Source: JAGQYH01 sp041393015 (GTDB lineage Bacteria > Bacteroidota > Bacteroidia > Chitinophagales > JADIYW01). From it: 64,000 nt of DNA. The DNA lies in the NCBI GenBank assembly GCA_041393015.1, contig JAWKKV010000011.1, positions 1-64,000 of the forward strand, written 5' to 3'. Positions 53,339 to 61,278 of this stretch are shown here, one piece after another. Positions within the stretch are counted from its first letter, which is position 1. Every line of letters starts with the position of its first letter. Made by a program: the position numbers and the translations under genes. A model generated the notes under the pieces. That model did not search any database. It saw only the letters and a program-made list of their open reading frames with translations, and was not told the DNA's origin.

Positions 53339-53905
53339 ATGAAACAAACACCATCACAAACCATTGGCCCCTACTTTGCATACGGCTTAACTCCGAAGCA
53401 ATACAATTACGACCATGGCAATATTTGCAGTCCTGAGTTAGCCGACAAATCAGCTAAAGGGGAACACATTATCATCAAAGGCATTGTCTTAGATGGCAAT
53501 AATCAACCGGTTAATGATGCTATGATTGAGATTTGGCAACCTAATTCCAAAGGAGAATTTATTCATGAAAAGAAAGATGGATTTGTCAGTTTTGGAAGAT
53601 GTGGAACCGGCACTACTGAAGTTAATCAGTTTGAATTTAAAACCATTAAACCCGGCAGCTTAAACGGAGCACCCTATGTTAACGTCATTGTTTTTATGCG
53701 AGGAATTTTATCGCACATGTACACAAGAATGTATTTTTCTGATGAAGCAAGTGCCAACAGTGAAGATAATTTTCTGAATCAAATTGACGACAACAGAAAA
53801 CATACTTTAATCGCCAATAAATTACCCGGAGGAGGAGAAGAAAATGTATATGAGTTTAATATTCACATGCAAGGTGATAACGAAACTGTATTTTTGGACT
53901 ATTAA
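53339..53905 (+). CDS. pcaG: Protocatechuate 3,4-dioxygenase alpha subunit
   Basis: A 188-residue subunit partnering PcaH. Family features are MKQTPSQTIGPYFAYGL at the start and IEIWQPNSKGEFIH in the middle; the iron-binding His and Tyr of the beta subunit are lacking, as expected of the alpha chain. It shapes the substrate pocket. It overlaps pcaB by one base (TAATG). It is separated from pcaH by repeat-rich DNA, unlike the usual adjacent pcaHG arrangement. Confidence 0.92.
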   Translation: MKQTPSQTIGPYFAYGLTPKQYNYDHGNICSPELADKSAKGEHIIIKGIVLDGNNQPVNDAMIEIWQPNSKGEFIHEKKDGFVSFGRCGTGTTEVNQFEFKTIKPGSLNGAPYVNVIVFMRGILSHMYTRMYFSDEASANSEDNFLNQIDDNRKHTLIANKLPGGGEENVYEFNIHMQGDNETVFLDY

Positions 53906-55236
53906 TGCAAAAAAAGAACTACATATCATCCATTTTTCAAAGCTATTTGTCCGATAATACATTAGCCAATATTGTTTCCGGAGAAAGCTTTATTCAAAAA
54001 ATGTTGCAGTTTGAAATGGCTTTAGCCAAGTGTCAAGCCGAATTAGACATCATTCCAAAAACAGCAGCTCAAGAAATTATTACGGTTGTTTCTTCTATTC
54101 AAATTCAACCGGAAAGTTTAGCAGAAAGCACACGTAACAATGGTATTCCAACCATCGAACTTTTAAATCAAATAAAAGCTAAACTATCTGCATCTTCAGC
54201 AAGCTATTTACATTATGGTGCCACTTCACAAGATGTGATTGACACCGCATATGTATTGATGATCAAAGAAAGTATTGAGGTGTTAGAAGCTCGACTTAAG
54301 GTGGCCATACAGGCATTTGGGAAACAATTGCAAGCCAATAAAGATATTGTCATTGTCGGCAGAACAAGAACACAACAAGCCGTGCCTTTAACGCTCGGCA
54401 TTAAAATAGCCAATTGGATCAACCCACTCATTCATCAATATCATCATCTTGAACACATTAAAACTAATGTTTTAAGAGTACAATTAGGTGGCGCTGTTGG
54501 CTCTTTATCTACCATAAAAGATCAAGGGCAAGCTTTAAATCATTTGATGGCGAAAGAACTACAATTACAAGTGAGTTTCCCTTGGCATAATGATGGCAGC
54601 ACCATCGCTGAATTTACCAATTGGTTGACGATTATATCTGCCACGATTGCTAAAATTGCAAAAGACATTTTAACGCTTAGTCAAACAGAAATTGGTGAAG
54701 TGATTGAAAATAAAAATGGCGGCGGTAAATCGAGCACCATGCCACATAAAAACAATCCAATTTTAAGTGAAGCGATAGTAGCATTAGGCAATCAAAACAT
54801 CCAACTAAATGCTGCATCTCAAGCTTCTATGATAAACATGAATGAGCGAGATGCCGTAGCTTGGATGGCCGAATGGCTGAGCATTCCTCATTTAATAGTC
54901 AGTACCGGAACAATATTAAATCATGCGGTCACTATTGGACAAAATATGGCGTTTCAAACTGATAAAATTGAACATAATCTTCAAATGTTAAACGGTTTGA
55001 TTTACTCAGAAGCCGCCAGTTTTGAGTTACAAAAATACTATACAAAATCAGAAGCTAAAAAGCTGGTTGGAAACGCTTGTGAGTTAGTAATGAAACAAAA
55101 CATTGGACTAGCAACAGCATTAAAAGAAGTCTGCAAACAAGAAATCGATTGGGAAAGTATTTTTAGTTCATCCAATCAAAAAGGTATCAGTGACGAATTA
55201 GTAACCCACACTTTAACAAGAATTGCAAAAATATAA
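53905..55236 (+). CDS. pcaB: 3-carboxy-cis,cis-muconate cycloisomerase
   Basis: A 443-residue member of the fumarase/aspartase fold group. The signature loop GKSSTMPHKNNPILSE lies at about residues 275-290, with HYGATSQDVIDTA earlier near residue 105. It converts 3-carboxymuconate to 4-carboxymuconolactone, the substrate of PcaC. The start overlaps the pcaG stop, and pcaIJ follows after 36 bases. Confidence 0.92.
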   Translation: MQKKNYISSIFQSYLSDNTLANIVSGESFIQKMLQFEMALAKCQAELDIIPKTAAQEIITVVSSIQIQPESLAESTRNNGIPTIELLNQIKAKLSASSASYLHYGATSQDVIDTAYVLMIKESIEVLEARLKVAIQAFGKQLQANKDIVIVGRTRTQQAVPLTLGIKIANWINPLIHQYHHLEHIKTNVLRVQLGGAVGSLSTIKDQGQALNHLMAKELQLQVSFPWHNDGSTIAEFTNWLTIISATIAKIAKDILTLSQTEIGEVIENKNGGGKSSTMPHKNNPILSEAIVALGNQNIQLNAASQASMINMNERDAVAWMAEWLSIPHLIVSTGTILNHAVTIGQNMAFQTDKIEHNLQMLNGLIYSEAASFELQKYYTKSEAKKLVGNACELVMKQNIGLATALKEVCKQEIDWESIFSSSNQKGISDELVTHTLTRIAKI

Positions 55237-55272
55237 TCTTGACGTTTTGTCTTGATTCCACAAACTAAAAAC

Positions 55273-56619
55273 ATGAAGCAAGTACCAATTATAACTGTTG
55301 AAGAAGCAGCTGCAAAAGTAAAAAATGGAGACACTCTTTTAGGGGGCGGATTCGGCATGACGGGTAATCCGGTTCACCTTTTACATGCATTAGCAGAAAC
55401 CGAAACGAATAATCTAACTTTTATCGGCAATAATGTTGGAGAAGTAAATTTAGGCGGAGGAAGATTATTGAATAATGGTCAACTCAAAAAAATGGTTGGT
55501 TCATTTTTTACCAGTAATCCAGATGCAGTTAAAGCCGCACAAGAAAATAAAGTAGAATACGAATTACGCCCTCAAGGCACTTTAGCAGAAGCCATTAGAG
55601 CCGGTGGTGCAGGAATTCCTGCCTTTTATACTCTATCCTCTGAAGGAACCGTTATCGCCGAAGGAAAAGAAACAAAAGAGTTTGACGGCAAAACCTATGT
55701 TTTAGAAAAAGCAATTAGAGGCAATGTTGCATTTATAAGAGCATGGAAAGCCGATACCGCAGGCAATCTAACTTATAGAATGACAGAACAAAATTTCAAT
55801 CGCGCAATGGCCATGGCAGCAGATTTGGTAATTGCTGAAGTAGAAGAAATTGTCCCTGTTGGTGAAATTGATCCCAATATTATTCATACGCCCGGCTGCT
55901 ATGTTGATTTTTTAGTGCAAGCTCATACCTCTGTTGAAGAACTAGGAACTTCTGCTTCTATGGCTAGCAGTGAAAAGAAAGTAGATGATGCCAGAATGAA
56001 CATGGCAAAACGCGCTTTTCAAGAACTGAAAAAAGGTGATGTCGTTAACTTAGGCATTGGTATTCCAACCTTAGTAGCCGACTTAATTAAACCGGAGGAT
56101 GGCATTATTTTACACACAGAAAATGGTATGTTGGGTGTTGGTCCGGCGCCAAAAGATGGAGGCGGCGCAATGGATTACCCTGTAAATGCAGGTAAAGTGC
56201 CCGTTACGGCCTTAAAGGGTAGTAGTTATTTTGATAGTTCAGATTCATTTGCAATGATCCGAGGTGGACACATTGATGTGGCCATTATGGGCGGATTAGA
56301 AGTAGATGAAGAAGGTAATTTAGCCAACTGGGCGGTTCCTGGAAAACCATTGTTAGGCGTTGGTGGCGCAATGGATTTAGCTTCCGGTGCTAAGAAACTA
56401 ATCATCACGATGACGCATAGCAATAGAGATGGTAGCGCTAAAGTAGTTGAAAAATGCAGCCTTCCTTTAACGGCTCTAAAATCAGTGGATATGGTCATCA
56501 CCGATAAAGCGGTTTTTGAGTTCATCAATAAAAAGCTTACGCTAACCGGGTTAATGCCAGGGACTACTTTAGAAGAAGTTAAAGCTAGTGTTAGTGCCAG
56601 TTTTGATGTAAGTTTATAG
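55273..56619 (+). CDS. pcaIJ: Fused 3-oxoadipate CoA-transferase (PcaI-PcaJ)
   Basis: A 448-residue protein joining both CoA-transferase subunits in one chain: the A-type part (DTLLGGGFGMTGNPVHLLHAL onward) fills residues 1 to ~230 and the B-type part (GDVVNLGIGIPTLVADLI onward) follows. The catalytic Glu is Glu283 in HTENGMLGVGP. I start at the ATG at 55273; the in-frame TTG at 55252 is less likely. It makes 3-oxoadipyl-CoA from succinyl-CoA. The thiolase (PcaF) for the last step is not in this window, so it must be elsewhere. Confidence 0.9.
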   Translation: MKQVPIITVEEAAAKVKNGDTLLGGGFGMTGNPVHLLHALAETETNNLTFIGNNVGEVNLGGGRLLNNGQLKKMVGSFFTSNPDAVKAAQENKVEYELRPQGTLAEAIRAGGAGIPAFYTLSSEGTVIAEGKETKEFDGKTYVLEKAIRGNVAFIRAWKADTAGNLTYRMTEQNFNRAMAMAADLVIAEVEEIVPVGEIDPNIIHTPGCYVDFLVQAHTSVEELGTSASMASSEKKVDDARMNMAKRAFQELKKGDVVNLGIGIPTLVADLIKPEDGIILHTENGMLGVGPAPKDGGGAMDYPVNAGKVPVTALKGSSYFDSSDSFAMIRGGHIDVAIMGGLEVDEEGNLANWAVPGKPLLGVGGAMDLASGAKKLIITMTHSNRDGSAKVVEKCSLPLTALKSVDMVITDKAVFEFINKKLTLTGLMPGTTLEEVKASVSASFDVSL

Positions 56620-56632
56620 AAATACTTTTACA

Positions 56633-56848
56633 ATGGAAGCGCTCTTCTTTGGCCTATCAGGTGGCATGATTTTACTTATTTTATTAGTAATGATTGGACC
56701 AGTTATTGTCTGGTTTTGGGCATTGATTGATTGTATAAAAAGTGATTTTCAAGATTACAAAAAACTGCTTTGGGTAATCATAATATTTATCTTGCCTTTT
56801 TTTGGTGCCGTAGCATATTTAGCATTCGGCAGAGACCAAAAGGTTTAA
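56633..56848 (+). CDS. Small membrane protein with phospholipase D nuclease N-terminal-type helices
   Basis: A 71-residue protein with two membrane helices and the VWFWALIDCIKSDFQDYKKLLWVIIIFILPFFGAVAYLAFGR pattern of the PLDc_N family. Such short proteins are common in Bacteroidota; their function is unknown. It follows pcaIJ after 13 bases, so it may be read through from the aromatic operon, but a functional link is not suggested. Confidence 0.78.
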   Translation: MEALFFGLSGGMILLILLVMIGPVIVWFWALIDCIKSDFQDYKKLLWVIIIFILPFFGAVAYLAFGRDQKV

Positions 56849-56854
56849 TCCGCT

Positions 56855-56862
56855 TATATTTG
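56855..56862 (+). promoter_or_regulatory. -7 box TATATTTG 5 bases before an ATG: possible leaderless promoter
   Basis: Exact TAnnTTTG match followed by CAGTT and the ATG at 56868. Transcription from this box would start about at the first codon. No -33 TTG is clear. Confidence 0.5.
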
Positions 56863-56867
56863 CAGTT

Positions 56868-57341
56868 ATGAAAGCTGCTTCTGCTAAAGATATTAAACAA
56901 GAACTTAGTCATCGAACGAAGAAAGAACTACTGGATCTATGTTTACATCTTTCCCGTTTCAAAAAAGAGAATAAAGAGTTATTGACCTATTTGCTTTTTG
57001 AAGCCAATAATGAAGAAGGCTATATCAGCAGTATCAAAGTTCATATTGATGAGCAGTTTGACAACATCAACACCAAAACATTTCGTTTTATAGCCAAGGG
57101 CGTCCGTAAAATTTTAAGAGAAATAAAGAAGTTTATTCGATTCTCAAAAGTTAAAGAAACGGAAGTAGAAGTCCTCCTCTATTTTTGTTTTAAACTCAAA
57201 AATTTTAATCCATATATCAATAGAAGTACTGTGCTAAATAATATTCTAGATAGACAAATTGAAATGGTTAAAAAGAAAATTGGAGCGTTACACGAAGACT
57301 TGCAATACGACTACGAAATGGAATTAAACGACCTTCAATAA
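56868..57341 (+). CDS. Conserved helical protein of unknown function
   Basis: A 157-residue basic, predicted helical protein (SAKDIKQELSHRTKKELLDLCLHLSRFKKENKELL). No named family recognised. It has its own promoter box right before the ATG. Its stop is six bases from the end of the convergent NYN gene, so the two transcripts overlap or end face to face with no visible terminator. Confidence 0.7.
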   Translation: MKAASAKDIKQELSHRTKKELLDLCLHLSRFKKENKELLTYLLFEANNEEGYISSIKVHIDEQFDNINTKTFRFIAKGVRKILREIKKFIRFSKVKETEVEVLLYFCFKLKNFNPYINRSTVLNNILDRQIEMVKKKIGALHEDLQYDYEMELNDLQ

Positions 57342-57347
57342 GGTTAA

Positions 57348-58082
57348 CTATTTATTCTTCACGTAAATCAACTTAAACCTTCCTCCGCTTCTATCTCGCT
57401 GCTCAATTTCAAACTTATTAGTAGATTTAAACAAAGGCGTTAATTTATCAAAACCAAAGTTTCTAGAGTCAAAGTTAGGTTGCTTCTTAAGTATTAACGA
57501 ACCAACATCACCCAAAAATGCCCAGCCATCTTCATCTGCTGCATCGGCCACCGAATTTTTCAAAAGCTTGATTACCTTAGGTGTAATCTTATCTACTTCC
57601 GCTTTTTTCGATTTTCCTTTTCCTTCTTGTGTATCATCGTCATCATCTGATTTTAGAATTTCTAAATAGATGAATTTATCACAAGCGACAATAAACGGAT
57701 CCGGTGTTTTCTTCTCTCCAATACCATACACTTGCATGCCGGCCTCTCTCAATCGAGTAGCTAATTTTGTAAAATCACTATCTGATGAAGCTAAACAAAA
57801 TGCATTTACTTTTTCAGAATATAAAATATCCATCGCATCAATAATCATAGCAGAATCTGTAGCGTTCTTTCCGGTGGTATAGCCATATTGTTGAATGGGA
57901 CTAATAGCCGTCTCTAGCAATAAATTTTTCCATTTCGACAAATGAGGTTTCGTCCAATCACCATATATTCTTTTTATCGTTGGATTTCCATACTTGGTGA
58001 TTTCTTGCATCATTTCTTTTACATACTTTGATGGGATATTATCTCCGTCAATAAGTACCGCTATTTTTGTGTCTACTGCCAT
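57348..58082 (-). CDS. NYN-domain (LabA/DUF88-like) protein with OST-HTH/LOTUS-type tail
   Basis: A 244-residue protein. The N-terminal ~145 residues form a PIN-like NYN domain with acidic metal-site residues in VLIDGDNIPSKY, NATDSAMIIDAMDIL and LASSDSDFTKLATRL. A short acidic linker (SDDDDDTQEGKGKSKK) leads to a C-terminal winged-helix-like OST-HTH domain of about 75 residues. Family members are thought to be RNA-binding nucleases. It stands alone on the minus strand. Targets are unknown. Confidence 0.85.
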   Translation of the reverse strand: MAVDTKIAVLIDGDNIPSKYVKEMMQEITKYGNPTIKRIYGDWTKPHLSKWKNLLLETAISPIQQYGYTTGKNATDSAMIIDAMDILYSEKVNAFCLASSDSDFTKLATRLREAGMQVYGIGEKKTPDPFIVACDKFIYLEILKSDDDDDTQEGKGKSKKAEVDKITPKVIKLLKNSVADAADEDGWAFLGDVGSLILKKQPNFDSRNFGFDKLTPLFKSTNKFEIEQRDRSGGRFKLIYVKNK

Positions 58083-58244
58083 AATTAATACAAAGATACT
58101 TAAAACGAATTACACACTAATACAATATCTTATGTTTCAGTACTGTTGTGATTGACAAGGATTTAGCTAAAATTTTAAATTCTAGTTGATAAAATCTATC
58201 ATTTACTATATAATTGAAAATATTAATAAATGTAAAAACCTAAT

Positions 58245-58664
58245 ATGAAAACCATTAATACCTTACCCAAGGCTTTATTTCTATTACTAATGATTACTCT
58301 AGCCAGTTGCTCCACTGAAGAAATTGAAGCACAATTACCACAAAACACATTAGATCAAAACTTAAAAGGCACTTGGAATATAGAGTCCTATTTAATTAAT
58401 AATTCAGAACAGATTGGATCATGGATTATTGAATCAAATATGGATTTTCAAGGACTTGATGGAGAAACAGGAACACTATATTGGCAAAATATTACCGCAA
58501 ATAGTGATACTCCAATTCCATTTTATTATTCTATCTCCGAAGCTTATTCAAAAATATTTATTAAAGATGATGAATACTCGGTTCAGTTTAAAGGTGGTCA
58601 ATTATTTTTAACTGGTTTAAATGATATAGTACCAAAAGAAATAGTAGCCAATAAATCCAACTAA
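58245..58664 (+). CDS. Lipoprotein of unknown function
   Basis: A 139-residue lipoprotein with lipobox LASC (Cys22). The mature part opens LKGTWNIESYLINN, the start of a lipocalin-like beta fold common in Bacteroidota lipoproteins, but the match is too thin to name. It is followed by a good terminator, so it is probably a single-gene transcript. Confidence 0.7.
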   Translation: MKTINTLPKALFLLLMITLASCSTEEIEAQLPQNTLDQNLKGTWNIESYLINNSEQIGSWIIESNMDFQGLDGETGTLYWQNITANSDTPIPFYYSISEAYSKIFIKDDEYSVQFKGGQLFLTGLNDIVPKEIVANKSN

Positions 58665-58685
58665 ATAAAAAAATATTATAATCTG

Positions 58686-58720
58686 AAGGCAATCACTTAT
58701 TGATTGCCTTATTAATTTTA
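58686..58720 (+). terminator. Rho-independent terminator after the lipoprotein gene
   Basis: AAGGCAATCA and TGATTGCCTT form a perfect 10-bp stem with a 5-base loop, followed by ATTAATTTT. It lies 22 bases after the stop at 58664. Confidence 0.85.
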
Positions 58721-58752
58721 TACCATTCTAATCATTTTGAGAAGCTTAAAAG

Positions 58753-58768
58753 TGTGATCGGGATCACA
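58753..58768. promoter_or_regulatory. CRP/FNR-family binding site (TGTGATCGGGATCACA)
   Basis: A near-perfect palindrome fitting TGTGA-N6-TCACA; arms of 7 bases pair exactly, with a 2-base centre. It lies 53 bases ahead of the DUF2202 start and its centre is about 41.5 bases upstream of the start point predicted from TATATTTA at 58790-58797, the class-II activator distance. In Bacteroidota such sites serve CRP/FNR relatives that sense redox or nitrosative state. Confidence 0.65.
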
Positions 58769-58794
58769 AACGAATACAATCTTACCAAGTATAT

Positions 58795-58819
58795 TTATTA
58801 AGTATATTAAACTTAATAA
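58795..58819. promoter_or_regulatory. Inverted repeat TTATTAAGT / ACTTAATAA just before the start codon
   Basis: Perfect 9-base arms with a 7-base spacer, ending two bases before the ATG at 58822 and overlapping the candidate TATATTTA box. It could be an operator or an RNA hairpin at the ribosome site. Confidence 0.45.
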
Positions 58820-58821
58820 GT

Positions 58822-59430
58822 ATGAAAAATTTAATTTATTTATCTCTGTTTGTTTTGATAGCAACTGCAAGTTTGGTTAGCTGCGATGATGATGAAATAA
58901 CAAACGAAGTTTTACTTACCCAAGAGGAAGAAAACGATTTACTCTTTTTAAGAGAAGAGGAAAAATTAGCTAGAGATGTCTACTTATATAGTTTTGATAA
59001 ATATGGTTTAACGATATCTGATAACATCTCCATAAGTGAGCAAAATCACATGGATAAGGTTTTAAGTATTCTCAACCAATACAATTTAACTGATCCTGCC
59101 AGCACAGAAATTGGTGTTTTCAGTAATGCTGATTTACAAGCACTCTACAACAATTTAATTGCTAAAGTTGATTCCTCCATGATGGACGCTTTATTAGTGG
59201 GAGCCACCATTGAAGACCTTGATATTAGAGACATTGAAATTTCTATAGCAAGAACTTCTAACACTGACATTCTAGCGATGTATAATACATTAGTTTGTGG
59301 TTCAAGAAATCATCTTAGAGCCTATAATAAACAAATTGAATTAGAAGGTGGTGCTTATACTCCACAATACATTAGCCAAACTGAATTTGATGAAATACTA
59401 AGTCAAAATCACGAACAATGCGGCGGATAA
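58822..59430 (+). CDS. DUF2202 lipoprotein (ferritin-like fold), copy 1
   Basis: A 202-residue lipoprotein (Cys21 in SLVSC). The motif REEEKLARDVYLYSFDKYG and the later SEQNHMDKVLSIL and CGSRNHLRAYNKQIE are characteristic of DUF2202, which is predicted to be a ferritin-like four-helix bundle that could bind metal through Glu and His. It is first in a rightward group and has a CRP/FNR-type site in front. A paralogue with a Cys-rich tail lies three genes on. The substrate and metal are unknown. Confidence 0.82.
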   Translation: MKNLIYLSLFVLIATASLVSCDDDEITNEVLLTQEEENDLLFLREEEKLARDVYLYSFDKYGLTISDNISISEQNHMDKVLSILNQYNLTDPASTEIGVFSNADLQALYNNLIAKVDSSMMDALLVGATIEDLDIRDIEISIARTSNTDILAMYNTLVCGSRNHLRAYNKQIELEGGAYTPQYISQTEFDEILSQNHEQCGG

Positions 59431-59536
59431 TTAGTAAACTAATCTCATAGAAAGAAATGACTTTAATCACAAGAATAACTTCTACAAAGCCATATTTTTA
59501 TAATCAAATACCAACTCAATACTTAAAAAGACAATT

Positions 59537-60154
59537 ATGAAAACTAAAATTTTGCTTGTCCTTTTTTTGACAGCCTTTCTTCTTAGCTGTCTAAATAAAA
59601 GTAACAAAACAGAAGAAAATACAGCCTTAACTCCTACTCAAAAAGAAGAAGTTAACTATGTAGCTAAAGGACTTGAATATGTAATGAATACGCAGACGCT
59701 TTTAGGAAAAAATTTAATGACTGCCATTCAAGAAAAAGGTACAGTAAATGCTATAGAGTTTTGCAATATTGAAGCAATGCCACTTACAGATAGCTTAGTG
59801 AAAGATATTGATGTCAGTATAAAAAGAGTTTCCGATCAACCTAGAAATCCAAATAACCAAGCGAACGAAGAAGAACTAGCTTATATCCTAAAAAGCAAAG
59901 AAGCCTTAAAAAACGAAACCAAAGTATTGCCTTTTCTAAAAGAACAAGATGGAAAAATGGTGAGCTATTATCCCATTTTTACACAAAGTTTGTGCTTGCA
60001 GTGCCACGGCAATACCGATACTCAAATTCAACCGGAAGTGTTGGCCAAACTAAATAATCTATATCCAAACGACAAAGCAACCGGCTATGGAGAAGGAGAA
60101 ATTAGAGGCATTTGGGTAGTGGAAATGCAAAAAGAAAAGCAATCTATAAATTAA
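59537..60154 (+). CDS. DUF3365 (Tll0287-like) c-type haem lipoprotein
   Basis: A 205-residue lipoprotein (Cys18 in LLSC) with one haem-binding CLQCH motif (Cys153, Cys156, His157). The preceding region AIEFCNIEAMPLTDSLVKDI and VSDQPRNPNNQANEEELAYI matches the DUF3365 sensor-like domain. It is likely a periplasmic redox or gas-sensing haem protein. It follows a DUF2202 gene after ~106 bases and is four bases ahead of another lipoprotein. Confidence 0.85.
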   Translation: MKTKILLVLFLTAFLLSCLNKSNKTEENTALTPTQKEEVNYVAKGLEYVMNTQTLLGKNLMTAIQEKGTVNAIEFCNIEAMPLTDSLVKDIDVSIKRVSDQPRNPNNQANEEELAYILKSKEALKNETKVLPFLKEQDGKMVSYYPIFTQSLCLQCHGNTDTQIQPEVLAKLNNLYPNDKATGYGEGEIRGIWVVEMQKEKQSIN

Positions 60155-60158
60155 AAAA

Positions 60159-60545
60159 ATGAAGCCACTATTATTTGTCATACTGCTTGCGGTAACAGCG
60201 TTATCGTCTTGCCAATCGCCAAAGCATAATGGAGTTGGCGTTGAACTAGATAATGGAAAAAAATGGACAGCCAATGCCGAAACAACGGAAGGTATCAACA
60301 ATATGATTGCCATCATTGAAAACAACGCTGATGCTCCCGAACTAAAAAAACAATTAAAAGATGAATTCAATTTAATCTTTAAGAATTGTACAATGAAAGG
60401 AGAAGCACATAATCAATTACACAATTTCTTACTTCCAATGAAGCAAATGATTGATAACATTGATGAAGAACAATCAAACATTAGGCAAATAAATATTAAG
60501 AGTTTAAGTGAATACCTCGCCACCTATAAAAATTATTTTAATTAA
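60159..60545 (+). CDS. Small lipoprotein of unknown function
   Basis: A 128-residue lipoprotein (Cys18 in LSSC). The mature part is helical, with one later Cys and two His in KNCTMKGEAHNQLHNFLLPM, a spacing that could bind metal or haem. No named family recognised. It is four bases after the c-haem gene and eleven before the second DUF2202 gene, so it belongs to the same operon. Confidence 0.72.
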   Translation: MKPLLFVILLAVTALSSCQSPKHNGVGVELDNGKKWTANAETTEGINNMIAIIENNADAPELKKQLKDEFNLIFKNCTMKGEAHNQLHNFLLPMKQMIDNIDEEQSNIRQINIKSLSEYLATYKNYFN

Positions 60546-60556
60546 ATATTCCTACT

Positions 60557-61258
60557 ATGAAAACATCACATCTAATGATAACAAGCATCTTTTTATCTAT
60601 CTTCTCACTAAGTGTTTATGGACAAACTAACGCGTTGACTAAAACAGAAAAAAAAGAGTTACGCTATTTAATGCAAGAAGAAAAACTGGCGCGCGACGTT
60701 TATTTAACGCTAAATGAAAAATGGGATCGACCAGTATTTCAAAATATTACAGGAGCTGAAGTACATCATTTAGATATGGTAAAACAAATGGCTATAGATA
60801 ACAATATCTCCCTTCCAAAATCTATTATCAATGATGTTAGAGGAGAATTTGATGATGAAAAACTTCAAGCTTTATATAGTGAACTTATCGCTCAAGGCAA
60901 CCTATCGTTAGTTGATGCATTAAAAGCAGGCGCAAAAATAGAAGAGTTAGATATTTCAGACCTAAAGCATTCTTTAGCCAACACAAAAAATGAATCATTA
61001 ACCAGCTTATATTCTAAACTAATTGGAGCCTCTGAAAGACATTTAAGAGCTTTTACCAATAACCTTAAGCAACAAGGCGTTACTTATGAACCTATTATTT
61101 TGGAAACAGAGTATTTTGCTGAAATTGTAGGCACTACTAACGGAAAAGCATGTGCTGGTCAGGCTGCCGGGCAAGGCACCGGATGCTGCAGTGGCAAAGG
61201 CAAAGGCGGACAGGGAATGGGTGCCGGAAAAGGTAAAGCTTGTTGCCAATCTAAATAA
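60557..61258 (+). CDS. DUF2202 secreted protein with Gly/Cys-rich tail, copy 2
   Basis: A 233-residue protein with a signal peptide (MKTSHLMITSIFLSIFSLSVYGQ). The DUF2202 motifs are QEEKLARDVYLTLNEKW, TGAEVHHLDMVKQM and GASERHLRAFTNNL. The last ~38 residues form a Gly-, Lys- and Cys-rich tail with CC pairs (GTGCCSGKGKGG, GKACCQSK) that looks like a metal-binding or surface-attaching segment and is absent from copy 1. Twenty bases separate it from the MacA-like gene, suggesting a joint role in envelope metal or redox stress. Confidence 0.8.
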   Translation: MKTSHLMITSIFLSIFSLSVYGQTNALTKTEKKELRYLMQEEKLARDVYLTLNEKWDRPVFQNITGAEVHHLDMVKQMAIDNNISLPKSIINDVRGEFDDEKLQALYSELIAQGNLSLVDALKAGAKIEELDISDLKHSLANTKNESLTSLYSKLIGASERHLRAFTNNLKQQGVTYEPIILETEYFAEIVGTTNGKACAGQAAGQGTGCCSGKGKGGQGMGAGKGKACCQSK

Positions 61259-61278
61259 TATTATACGATCTTTATAAT

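Noticed and set aside
40207..56619. Cluster considered as anaerobic phenol carboxylation (phenylphosphate route)
   Set aside because: No UbiD-type carboxylase or 4-hydroxybenzoyl-CoA genes are seen; oxygen-dependent P450, PobA and PcaHG are present instead.
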